Notes: generated by a model not told the origin, from the sequence alone. A stretch of 8,343 bases of DNA from an uncultured Clostridia bacterium (GCA_904501765.1 CAJGCM010000097.1:1-8343), one strand, 5' to 3'. Counted from the stretch's first letter, positions 1-5,142 are shown. A program made the numbers and translations.

Positions 1-1
1 A

Positions 2-403
2 GAGGCTCACGCACTCTTGAAAGAGGCGGAGGGCATCAACTTTATCGGTAACGTTGAAGGTACCGGTGCGCTATCCGGCGTTTGCGACGTTCTGGTGTGC
101 GATGGCTTTGCGGGAAACCAGGTGCTTAAGGTAACTGAGGGTATTGCTATGCGTATCATTAAGGATATAGTGAAGTATTCGAAGATTACGGGCGACGAGA
201 GCATAATGAAGCTTGTCGGTTATCTTATGGGAATTTACGATTTCAATTCCCTCGGTGGCGGTATAATTCTCGGAATATCAAAACCTGTAATAAAAGCCCA
301 CGGCGCCGCTAACGAAAAATCAATTGTAAGCACTGTCGGAATACTGTTGAATATGGCTGAAAGCAAGGAGCTTTTCGATAAAAAAGCCATGGAAATAAAG
401 TAA
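2..403 (+). CDS. plsX: Phosphate acyltransferase PlsX, C-terminal part (5' end outside window)
   Basis: PlsX converts acyl-ACP and inorganic phosphate to acyl-phosphate and ACP, feeding PlsY in phosphatidic acid synthesis at the membrane surface. The visible 133 residues carry the C-terminal signature of the family: INFIGNVEG near the start, then DVLVCDGFAGNQVLKVTEG, and later GGGIILGISKPVIKAHGAAN, matching the usual GA.LLG..gpvik.HG.s. pattern. The reading frame is already open at base 2, so the real start lies upstream; a full PlsX has about 330 residues, so roughly 200 are missing. It ends with TAA at 401-403. The following gene starts 21 nt later behind a strong Shine-Dalgarno (AAGGAG at 408-413), so this is an operon member. 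The family call is from recalled motifs; I see no missing or broken key segment in the part present. Confidence 0.93.
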   Translation, partial: EAHALLKEAEGINFIGNVEGTGALSGVCDVLVCDGFAGNQVLKVTEGIAMRIIKDIVKYSKITGDESIMKLVGYLMGIYDFNSLGGGIILGISKPVIKAHGAANEKSIVSTVGILLNMAESKELFDKKAMEIK

Positions 404-424
404 TTTGAAGGAGATTTTAAAGCT

Positions 425-1327
425 ATGAGTAAAATTAAAATTTTGTGCACGTCTACAGGTTGCATAGAGTATGCGCCCGAGCGCTATCGTGAACTTGGAA
501 TCGGTATTATAAGAATACATATGTTCTTCGAGGGAAACGAGTATCTTGAAGGTCCTGAACTTGACCCGGTTAAGTTTTACGAAAGACTTGTAACTATTGA
601 AAACCCGAAAAACAATCTTCCCAAAACCGGTATGCCTACTCAGCCTGAAATAGCCGCTCATTTTGATAAGGCAATTGAAGAAGGGTATGACGAGGTTATC
701 GTTTACACAATTTCCGCATATCTCGGCGGTACTTATAATGCAATCTGCCTTGTCGCAAGAGATTATAGCGATAAGCTTAAAATAACAGTAATTGATACGA
801 AACTTACCAGCTTTAACGAAGGATATCTTGCAATCCATGCAGCAAAGCTTGCGGCTGCAGGGAAAAGCTCCGAGGAGATAGTAAGAGAAACAAACTGGAT
901 GATGGAAAATCAGCTGTTTATCGGTATTGACGGTAAGCTTGATTATCTTATTTATAACGGACGTCTTAAGGGTGGTAAAGCATTCCTCGGTCAGCTGTTT
1001 AAGATATGCCCCGTGCTTACCTTTAACAAGGCCGGTGAGTGCGTAGCTATGGAGAGTGTGAGAACTCAGAAAAAAGCTCTCGGACGAGTTTGCGAGATTT
1101 TGAAGGAGAGAATTGGTGACAGAGCTCCCGAGGATTATTTGCTCTGGCACGTATACACGGGTCCCACCCCTTTGGACATCCTTATCGGTATTGAAGAGAA
1201 ATACGGCATAAAAACCAATCACGAGGACGTTATTATGTCTCCTGTAAGCGGCTGTCATAACGGCCCCTGGCTCGCAGGCTACGGACTTGTTTTCCTTCCC
1301 AAGGAAGGCGAGGTTCAGGAGGTTTAA
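425..1327 (+). CDS. DegV family (FakB-like) fatty-acid-binding protein
   Basis: DegV/FakB proteins bind one fatty acid and present it to the kinase FakA, giving acyl-phosphate that enters phospholipid synthesis through PlsY or, via PlsX, acyl-ACP. At 300 residues the length is near the usual ~280-290. Landmarks: N-terminal ILCTSTGCIEY (6-16) where the family usually has a TDST-like strand; LPKTGMPTQPE (65-75) at the place of the KTSQPSP motif; SAYLGGTYNA (98-106) for SSxLSGTY; VIDTKLTSFNEG (123-133); YNGRLKGGKAFLG (178-189) for GGRISGAKAALG, keeping Arg180; and GCHNGPWLAGYG (277-288) with His278. Thr68, Arg180 and His278 are therefore kept, while the serine of the SGT motif reads Gly101 and the TSQP serine reads Gly69. 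These may alter lipid choice. Its place directly after plsX supports a role in acyl-phosphate flow. Start ATG has AAGGAG 11 nt upstream. fakA is not in the window. Confidence 0.9.
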   Translation: MSKIKILCTSTGCIEYAPERYRELGIGIIRIHMFFEGNEYLEGPELDPVKFYERLVTIENPKNNLPKTGMPTQPEIAAHFDKAIEEGYDEVIVYTISAYLGGTYNAICLVARDYSDKLKITVIDTKLTSFNEGYLAIHAAKLAAAGKSSEEIVRETNWMMENQLFIGIDGKLDYLIYNGRLKGGKAFLGQLFKICPVLTFNKAGECVAMESVRTQKKALGRVCEILKERIGDRAPEDYLLWHVYTGPTPLDILIGIEEKYGIKTNHEDVIMSPVSGCHNGPWLAGYGLVFLPKEGEVQEV

Positions 1328-2470
1328 ATGGTAACTGTTAAAAGGGTTGAAACTAAAAAAGACATAAAAGAGTTTATCGAATTTCCTCTTAGACTTTATA
1401 AGGGGTGCGAGTATTTTGTTCCACCTATGTATGCCGACGAGAAAAAGCTCATAGAGGACGGTGGAAAGCCAAAGGTTGCGGATTCTGTTTTCTTTCTTGC
1501 CGAGCGAGACGGTGTTACAGTAGGAAGAATACAGGGAATTATTCAAAAGCAGTATAACGAGCTCCATAATACGAAGCGCCTTCGCTTCACGCGCTTTGAT
1601 TCCATAGACGATACCGAGGTTTCGAGAGCCTTGTTTTCCGCTGTTGAAGAGTGGGGAAAAGAGCAGGGAATGACCGAGTCCTGCGGTCCCTTGGGATATA
1701 GCGACCTTGACCGAGAAGGGCTTCTTATCGAAGGGTTTGAAGAGAATTCCACCTATGAAGAGCAGTATAACTATGAATATTACGCAGGCCTTGTTGAGGA
1801 TTCGGGGTATAAAAAGGAAGTTGACTGGCTTGAGTTTGAGCTTAAAGCTCCGGCAAAAAGAAATGAGATGCTCGCAAAGGTAGCCGCCCGTTCTCTTGAA
1901 ATAAACAAGCTACATATAGCCGACTATAATATGCCTAAGAAAAAGTATATCGAAAAGTATAAGGATAGCTTTTTCGAATGTCTTGACGAGTGTTACAGTA
2001 AGCTCTACGGCACCGTTCCGATTTCCGAGGCGGAAAGGCGCGAGCTGGTGGACCAGTTTATGCTGATAATCAATCCCAAATTTGCTGTGTTTATCTGCGA
2101 CGAGAATGAAAGGGTAGTTGCTTTTGGATTATCCTTCCCCAGCATTGGTGACGCTTTAAAAAAGAGCGGCGGCAGACTTACGCCATTTGCACTCCTAAGA
2201 CTGCTTAAGGCGGTTAAATCCACAAAAAACATGGACCTTGGACTGGTTGCAGTTCGTCCCGAGTATCAGAATTCGGGTGTAAATGCAGTGCTTATTAATG
2301 GTATAGTGGAGTCACTTCTTGCAGGTGACATCGAAAAATGCGAAACCAACCTGAATCTTGAATATAATACTGCGGTAATAGCTCAATGGAAGTATTTTTC
2401 TTCAAGACAGCACAAAAAAAGACGTTCTTACGTAAAAAACATTGAAAGTGAGAAGAAGGATGAGAACTGA
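1328..2470 (+). CDS. GNAT-fold acyltransferase, YghO-like family, function unknown
   Basis: The product (380 residues) resembles the large GNAT-like proteins often annotated as YghO-like or simply GNAT. The N-terminal half has VFFLAERDGVTVGRIQG (54-70), a segment with RFDSIDD (89-95), and GPLGYSDLDREGLLIEGF (120-137), the hallmark GP.nfs...eGlLv.GF block. YEEQYNYEYYAGLVEDSGYKKEVDW (143-167) follows, which fits the family's np.Yy...e..Gf.K..DW. The C-terminal half holds a typical GNAT motif A, LGLVAVRPEYQNSGVNAVLI (304-323), whose Q-N-S-G-V-N loop should bind acyl-CoA pyrophosphate, and ends with the family's QWKYFSSRQHKKRRSYVK (353-370). The ATG follows the previous stop without any gap, and AGGAGG lies at 1317-1322 inside degV, so translation is probably coupled. 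Between a FakB-like protein and an ACP it may use acyl-ACP or acyl-phosphate, but that is inference; substrate unknown. Confidence 0.8.
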   Translation: MVTVKRVETKKDIKEFIEFPLRLYKGCEYFVPPMYADEKKLIEDGGKPKVADSVFFLAERDGVTVGRIQGIIQKQYNELHNTKRLRFTRFDSIDDTEVSRALFSAVEEWGKEQGMTESCGPLGYSDLDREGLLIEGFEENSTYEEQYNYEYYAGLVEDSGYKKEVDWLEFELKAPAKRNEMLAKVAARSLEINKLHIADYNMPKKKYIEKYKDSFFECLDECYSKLYGTVPISEAERRELVDQFMLIINPKFAVFICDENERVVAFGLSFPSIGDALKKSGGRLTPFALLRLLKAVKSTKNMDLGLVAVRPEYQNSGVNAVLINGIVESLLAGDIEKCETNLNLEYNTAVIAQWKYFSSRQHKKRRSYVKNIESEKKDEN

Positions 2471-2693
2471 AATATTTGACAAATTAAAGGCAATTATCGA
2501 AAAGAATTTCCCGGATATCGATGCATCAACAGTTACCGAGGAAACCAAGCTTATTGAGGACCTTGGCTTTGATTCGCTGTCCCTTATGATGATGTCGATG
2601 GAGATTGAAGATGCTTTTGGATTCAAGTTCCGTGAATTCGTAAAATTTGAAACCATAAGCGATGCTTGCGATTATCTTGAAGCACGTGTTTAA
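2460..2693 (+). CDS. acpP: Acyl carrier protein
   Basis: A 77-residue acidic acyl carrier protein. The 4'-phosphopantetheine attachment site is Ser39 in DLGFDSLSLMMMSMEIEDAFG (34-54), the DSL motif that starts helix II; helix I is EIFDKLKAIIEKNF (4-17) and the C-terminal TISDACDYLEARV (65-77) matches the usual TVGDAVDYI. Length is normal. The ATG at 2460 was chosen because it gives the usual few residues before EIF and lies just behind AGAAGG; that Shine-Dalgarno is nearly touching the start, so coupling to the upstream gene (overlap of 11 nt, stop TGA at 2468-2470) may matter. GTG at 2448 or TTG at 2442 would add a short basic tail (MKVRR) not typical of ACPs. Loop residues after the DSL differ from the common DSLDxVEL, so this may be a dedicated rather than the housekeeping ACP. 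It is the last gene of the operon. Confidence 0.92.
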   Translation: MRTEIFDKLKAIIEKNFPDIDASTVTEETKLIEDLGFDSLSLMMMSMEIEDAFGFKFREFVKFETISDACDYLEARV

Positions 2694-2723
2694 GCAGCGT
2701 ACAATTTTGTAAAGTGTAAAACG

Positions 2724-2781
2724 GATTTCAGAGGAATAATACCCGAATTTGCGCAAAATCAAGGATTATTTCTCTGAAATC
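2724..2781 (+). terminator. Long hairpin after acpP, probable operon terminator
   Basis: Arms 2725-2740 (ATTTCAGAGGAATAAT) and 2765-2780 (ATTATTTCTCTGAAAT) pair at 15 of 16 positions plus one G-U, and 2724/2781 extends the stem. The loop contains its own palindrome, TTTGCGCAAA (2748-2757). The sequence after the stem (ACCATTTTTCATCATTTC) is only moderately T-rich, so it may act as a weak terminator, a 3' RNA-stabilising structure, or a bidirectional element. Position 30 nt after the acpP stop favours an operon end. Confidence 0.55.
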
Positions 2782-2880
2782 TACCATTTTTCATCATTTC
2801 CCGAGGGGTAATTTTTAAAAAATAGTTTTTTTGTTTTTAAACCATTATTTTCAAACTTTCAAACTTTTTCGGGAAAAGTA

Positions 2881-2909
2881 TTGACAAATAAAAACACTTG
2901 TGTTATAAT
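2881..2909 (+). promoter_or_regulatory. Consensus sigma-A promoter of tRNA-Leu
   Basis: TTGACA at 2881-2886 and TATAAT at 2904-2909, separated by exactly 17 nt. Both hexamers are perfect. Transcription should start near 2916, only a few bases before the mature tRNA 5' end at 2921. Confidence 0.9.
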
Positions 2910-2920
2910 ACCAACCGTCC

Positions 2921-3004
2921 GCGGGAGTGGCGGAACTGGCAGACGCGCACGTTTGAGGGGCGTGTGGTTTTACCGTACGGGTTCAATTCCCGTCTCCCGC
3001 ACCA
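2921..3004 (+). tRNA. tRNA-Leu (anticodon GAG), CCA encoded
   Basis: Class II tRNA of 84 nt including CCA. The acceptor stem pairs GCGGGAG (2921-2927) with CTCCCGC (2994-3000), followed by discriminator A and CCA (3002-3004). The anticodon stem is CACGT (2948-2952) with GCGTG (2960-2964), enclosing the loop TTGAGGG with anticodon GAG at 2955-2957, which reads CUC and CUU leucine codons. A long variable arm (about 2965-2976) and the T arm ACGGG/TTCAATT/CCCGT (2977-2993) complete it. The D region has the typical TGGCGGAACTGGCAGACGC. It has its own promoter and terminator, so it is a single-gene unit. Confidence 0.96.
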
Positions 3005-3047
3005 AAAAAGAAGTAACTTTTGTCTACCAAAAGTTACTTCTTTTTTT
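3005..3047 (+). terminator. Rho-independent terminator of tRNA-Leu
   Basis: Perfect inverted repeat with arms 3005-3022 (core GAAGTAACTTTTG) and 3028-3045 (core CAAAAGTTACTTC), a 5-nt loop TCTAC, and a run of seven T from 3041. The A-run before and T-run after make it able to work in both directions. It starts directly after the CCA. Confidence 0.9.
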
Positions 3048-3050
3048 ATC

Positions 3051-3220
3051 CATTGCGAAAGCTATGGCATATCATCACGCTTTAGCGTGTATATCATCGC
3101 CGCAGGTGTATATCATCAACCGCAGGTTGTATCGCTTTCGCAATGATGATATACAAAACTGCGTTTTGGTGATATACCGCAACAAGTTGCAGATGATATA
3201 CAAGGCTTACGCCTTGATTC
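3051..3220 (+). repeat. Palindromic hairpin array with TATATCATC / GATGATATA spacers (copy 1)
   Basis: Six small hairpins of different sequence lie in a row: CACGC/GCGTG (3076-3089), CGCC/GGTG (3098-3108), CAACC/GGTTG (3117-3129), CAAAAC/GTTTTG (3154-3168), GCAA/TTGC (3179-3190) and CAAGGC/GCCTTG (3201-3216). In the left half the word between them is (C/T)ATATCATC (3068, 3090, 3109); in the right half it is its complement, GATGATATA or GTGATATA (3145, 3169, 3192). A 12-bp perfect inverted repeat, CATTGCGAAAGC (3051-3062) and GCTTTCGCAATG (3134-3145), brackets the left half. Stems change while pairing is kept, so the structure rather than the sequence looks conserved. It is non-coding; a REP-like or MITE-like family is likely, but I cannot name it. 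Confidence 0.8.
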
Positions 3221-3242
3221 ATTTACGAAAGTATGGTATAAT
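3214..3242 (+). promoter_or_regulatory. Promoter at the end of the hairpin array
   Basis: TTGATT (3214-3219), 17-nt spacer, TATAAT (3237-3242). The first three bases of the -35 (TTG) are the end of the last hairpin (CAAGGC/GCCTTG) of the array. A start near 3249 would give a leader of about 37 nt before the orphan gene at 3286. The promoter therefore seems to belong to the repeat unit. Confidence 0.75.
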
Positions 3243-3285
3243 AAACTCAACGATAAATAAGAATTTAGTGGAGTAAATAATAAAT

Positions 3286-3657
3286 ATGAGTGTAGACAAT
3301 AAAGAAGAAGTTTTAGCTGTGATGGAATTTGTAAAGTCTGCCAAATTAAAGGGAACGGTGGAAATAATAAGTGATAATGAATTTTCATGGGATTTGGGCG
3401 GCATTTTTTTGCGTTTTCTTGTTGATAATCGTGAAACTACCGTTTTGTATTCACGTCGCAAAAGTAAATTATTTGAAATTGGTCATTTTCACGAAGATAA
3501 TTGTAATGTAATAAGTTTAATTCAAGACATCAATAGCGAAGATAAAAGGGTTCATATAGCTGCTCTGTTGGGTTGCAGTGATTTCGGAATTGAACATAAA
3601 ACAGAGAAGAAAAAGAAAAGTTGGGTGTTGGTGCGCCATTATTACTCGGAAATATAA
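3286..3657 (+). CDS. Orphan hypothetical protein carried behind the hairpin array
   Basis: I do not recognise this 123-residue protein. It has no signal peptide or membrane segment and should be cytoplasmic. The N-terminal part (MSVDNKEEVLAVMEFVKSAK, 1-20) looks helical; residues 22-60 look like a beta-rich stretch (GTVEIISDNEFSWDLGG then RFLVDNRETTVLYSRR); the C terminus has a basic run, KTEKKKKSW (105-113). The start is supported by GTGGAG at 3268-3273, 12 nt before the ATG, which is a slightly long gap, and by the promoter at 3214-3242. Base composition is clearly more AT-rich than the plsX operon or the surface-protein genes, which suggests a different origin. It lies between two copies of a hairpin array and a tRNA tail, so it may be cargo of a small mobile unit. 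I propose no function. Confidence 0.7.
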   Translation: MSVDNKEEVLAVMEFVKSAKLKGTVEIISDNEFSWDLGGIFLRFLVDNRETTVLYSRRKSKLFEIGHFHEDNCNVISLIQDINSEDKRVHIAALLGCSDFGIEHKTEKKKKSWVLVRHYYSEI

Positions 3658-3692
3658 ATTCCAATTTCTCGAGCAGGCAACCGCGTGAAATC

Positions 3693-3739
3693 ACACACCT
3701 TTTTACTGTTTTTACCTACATCTACACACCTTTTTGCTG
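3693..3739 (+). repeat. Direct repeat ACACACCTTTTTRCTG, two copies 31 bp apart
   Basis: Copies at 3693-3708 and 3724-3739 match at 15 of 16 positions. They lie in non-coding sequence just after the orphan gene and before the inverted-repeat-rich stretch. Such short direct repeats could be protein-binding sites of a recombination region, but nothing further supports this. Confidence 0.55.
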
Positions 3740-3772
3740 CTCTTTGCTTTTTTATCGGGATTTATCTTTGCG

Positions 3773-3938
3773 GGAACAGACTTGGAGGGATTGAACGCAA
3801 GGCTCAACACCTCCAAGTCTCGGGAATTGAAGGTTCCAAAGGGAAGTCACATAGTCGCTGATTGTCGGGCATTAAGCCCTTCGCCAGCTCCTTGTTTTGT
3901 TGACTTCCTTCGCGAAAAACAGTATTCAACTGTTTTTC
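3773..3938. other. Inverted-repeat-rich stretch, possible structured RNA or element end
   Basis: Several arms pair in order. GGAAC (3773-3777) pairs with GTTCC (near 3833-3837) around a perfect 11-bp stem AGACTTGGAGG (3778-3788) / CCTCCAAGTCT (3810-3820), which contains TTGA (3791-3794) / TCAA (3804-3807). Next, GGAAGTCA (3842-3849) pairs with TGACTTCC (3901-3908) around a small GGGC (3867-3870) / GCCC (3876-3879) hairpin. The last stem is GAAAAACAGT (3914-3923) / ACTGTTTTTC (3929-3938) with a 5-nt loop. Regularly ordered stems suggest a folded transcript or the terminal structure of a mobile element. A reading frame with signal-like start crosses it but has no ribosome-binding site and ends in the tRNA fragment, so I do not call a gene. 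Confidence 0.45.
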
Positions 3939-3946
3939 ACTCCTCA

Positions 3947-3960
3947 CCCGTCTCCCGCAC
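3947..3960 (+). repeat. Duplicate of the tRNA-Leu 3' end (att-like)
   Basis: CCCGTCTCCCGCAC is identical to bases 2989-3002 of tRNA-Leu(GAG): the 3' half of the T stem, the acceptor strand, the discriminator A and the first C of CCA. By a simple count, a chance 14-base match to a chosen word in this window is expected well below once in a thousand. It is followed, as in the real tRNA, by an A-run, a terminator hairpin and a hairpin array. It cannot form a tRNA by itself. Confidence 0.75.
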
Positions 3961-3961
3961 A

Positions 3962-4006
3962 AAAAAATGACTGCAATTTTGTGTCAAAATTGCAGTCATT
4001 TTTTAT
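3962..4006 (+). terminator. Terminator-like hairpin after the tRNA fragment
   Basis: Perfect inverted repeat, arms 3962-3980 (core TGACTGCAATTTT) and 3986-4004 (core AAAATTGCAGTCA), loop GTGTC, ending in a run of six T. The layout (A-run, stem, 5-nt loop, T-run) copies the tRNA-Leu terminator at 3005-3047, but the stem bases differ. Confidence 0.8.
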
Positions 4007-4131
4007 TCATTACAAAGTAATGGTATATCATCACGCTTTAACGTGAATACCTTTTCCTTCGACTTATGATATACTTGCCAAAAGCGAGATATACTCACTT
4101 TTTACAAGATGATATATAGCAATAAATTGCG
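4007..4131 (+). repeat. Hairpin array, decayed copy 2
   Basis: ATTCATTACAAAG, then TATATCATCACGCTTTAACG (4024-4043), aligns closely with 3049-3087 of copy 1. The first hairpin survives as CACG/CGTG (4032-4045). GATATAC-type words recur further on (near 4068, 4088 and 4108-4116), and GCAAT/ATTGC (4119-4130) matches the GCAA/TTGC hairpin of copy 1. Other stems are lost and the outer inverted repeat is blurred. No promoter like 3214-3242 is left. Both copies have the same orientation. Confidence 0.65.
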
Positions 4132-4197
4132 GATAGTGAATTGTTAAAAATGCTATTAGTTACATCGGCATTGCGTGTCAAAAGACCAAACTCAAAA

Positions 4198-4674
4198 TCA
4201 GTTTTTCTTTAAAGTGTTAAGGATCTCGTTAACAGCCTTATATTCCTCTGCGGTGTCAATTGTCCAGAAGCAAAGCTCGACGATGTAAAAATCATCTTCG
4301 AACATATAGTTCACAACGGTATAGGACTTCCCCTCATAATCTTCTTGGGAAACATATTTCATACCGTTAATACCGTTGACCGTAACGGCTTCAGCTACTG
4401 TGTCATAGAAAGCGGCGAAAGCGTTTGCTTCAGATTCCAATGTGTACTGATAACCCTTTTCCCACTGGTAAACGTCAAAATCAATACTGTTGTCGTCTTT
4501 GTAGTAGTAGGCAACTTGATCCTCATCCAAGTCATCTTCTGCTGAAGCGTATCCTTCGGGAAGAATGATTGAAAAGTCGGAAGTTCCAATCTGCGTCGGA
4601 TTTGCATTGCTTCCGCAAGCGGAAAGAGCCAAGGCAAACACGAGTACGAGCATTAAAATCGCAGTCTTTTTCAT
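4198..4674 (-). CDS. Small lipoprotein of unknown function
   Basis: The 158-residue product starts with a lipoprotein signal peptide: MKK, a hydrophobic stretch (4-18), and lipobox LSAC with Cys20 as the lipidated residue. It should be anchored on the outside of the cytoplasmic membrane. The mature part has about 138 residues: FSIILPEGY (34-42), VAYYYKDDNSIDFDVYQWEKG (54-74), NGINGMKYVSQEDYEGKSYTVVNYMFEDDFYIVELCFW (100-137), then a helical tail EEYKAVNEILNTLKK. The pattern of alternating strands resembles lipoproteins that gut Clostridia often carry in several copies and that have no assigned role. The start at 4674 is chosen over an upstream ATG (4749) because GGAG (complement of 4684-4687) sits 9 nt before it and the signal peptide then begins correctly. 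It points towards the hairpin-array region; no clear terminator follows. Confidence 0.85.
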   Translation of the reverse strand: MKKTAILMLVLVFALALSACGSNANPTQIGTSDFSIILPEGYASAEDDLDEDQVAYYYKDDNSIDFDVYQWEKGYQYTLESEANAFAAFYDTVAEAVTVNGINGMKYVSQEDYEGKSYTVVNYMFEDDFYIVELCFWTIDTAEEYKAVNEILNTLKKN

Positions 4675-4717
4675 AGTTAAAATCTCCAGTTTTGTAAATA
4701 TTGATTTAAAGTCGTTT

Positions 4718-4948
4718 CTATAATTTCTTGCTTTTTTCAAAAAGGTCAAAAGACGATATGGTAAGAGCGATCAGAGCAAATGCGACGTTTATGCTACCAA
4801 GGTGAAACGTAGCCGGATTTGTGACAATAACTTTCAAAAGCCTATTCGGCGGTGGTGCTTTCGTTGGGGAGCTTTCCGTCGGGATAGATTTCTGCCGAGG
4901 AAACAGCAATGAGTATGAGAAGAATTACGATTCCCGCCTTTTTATCAC
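4718..4948 (-). pseudogene. Probable decayed small secreted-protein gene
   Basis: On the minus strand a GTG (4948-4946) has a good Shine-Dalgarno (GGAG, complement of 4957-4960) 8 nt before it. In its own frame it stops after seven codons. One base shift in a run of five A (about 4940-4944) would give MIKKAGIVILLILIAVSSAE and then IYPDGKLPNESTTAE before a stop at 4842-4844, a typical signal peptide plus short tail. A second shift would lead into RLLKVIVTNPATFHLGSINV and a hydrophobic stretch ending at 4718. A once longer exported or membrane protein that lost its frame fits this best. Sequencing error in the A run, or chance, remain possible. It lies upstream of the lipoprotein gene on the same strand. 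Confidence 0.35.
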
Positions 4949-5060
4949 TTTAAATTCTCCTATTCAATTGCTTTTTGTGAAAGACTTTCCAACCGCAAGC
5001 TGAAAATGTGTAAGATTTACGCATATCAGCTACCATACGCATTATGTATATCACAACATA

Positions 5061-5081
5061 GCGTTACAAATGCGTTACAAA
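5061..5081 (+). repeat. Tandem repeat GCGTTACAAA x2 upstream of promoter
   Basis: GCGTTACAAA occurs at 5061-5070 and 5072-5081, an 11-bp period (about one helix turn), 33 bp before the -35 box of the following promoter. It might be an activator-binding site. The rest of 4961-5113 shows nothing I recognise. Confidence 0.4.
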
Positions 5082-5113
5082 ACAAAAAGATCACGCGATA
5101 TTATACTCATGTA

Positions 5114-5142
5114 TTGACAATTCATTATCACTGTGGTATAAT
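5114..5142 (+). promoter_or_regulatory. Consensus sigma-A promoter of the CxH/CxxC lipoprotein gene
   Basis: TTGACA (5114-5119), 17-nt spacer, TATAAT (5137-5142), with a TG at 5134-5135 just before the -10. Perfect consensus. Transcription should start near 5149, giving a leader of about 150 nt before the ATG at 5298. Confidence 0.85.

Noticed and set aside
320..1567. 415-codon open frame on the minus strand
   Set aside because: It lies opposite the well-supported DegV and GNAT genes, has no family resemblance, and its sequence reads as the complement of a codon-biased gene.
3051..3220. CRISPR array
   Set aside because: The constant word is only 8-9 nt and changes strand halfway, and every variable part is itself a palindrome; no cas genes are present.
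2881..3276. 131-codon frame on the plus strand across the tRNA
   Set aside because: It translates the promoter, tRNA-Leu, terminator and hairpin array; the SIPVSRTKK-like segment is simply the translated tRNA 3' end.
3900..3928. Promoter-like TTGACT-17-TATTCA
   Set aside because: The -10 match is weak, it overlaps two inverted repeats, and only the tRNA fragment and a terminator follow.
3734..3970. 78-codon frame with a signal-like N terminus
   Set aside because: TTG start without ribosome-binding site, runs through several inverted repeats and ends in the tRNA fragment (PVSRTKK). More likely non-coding.
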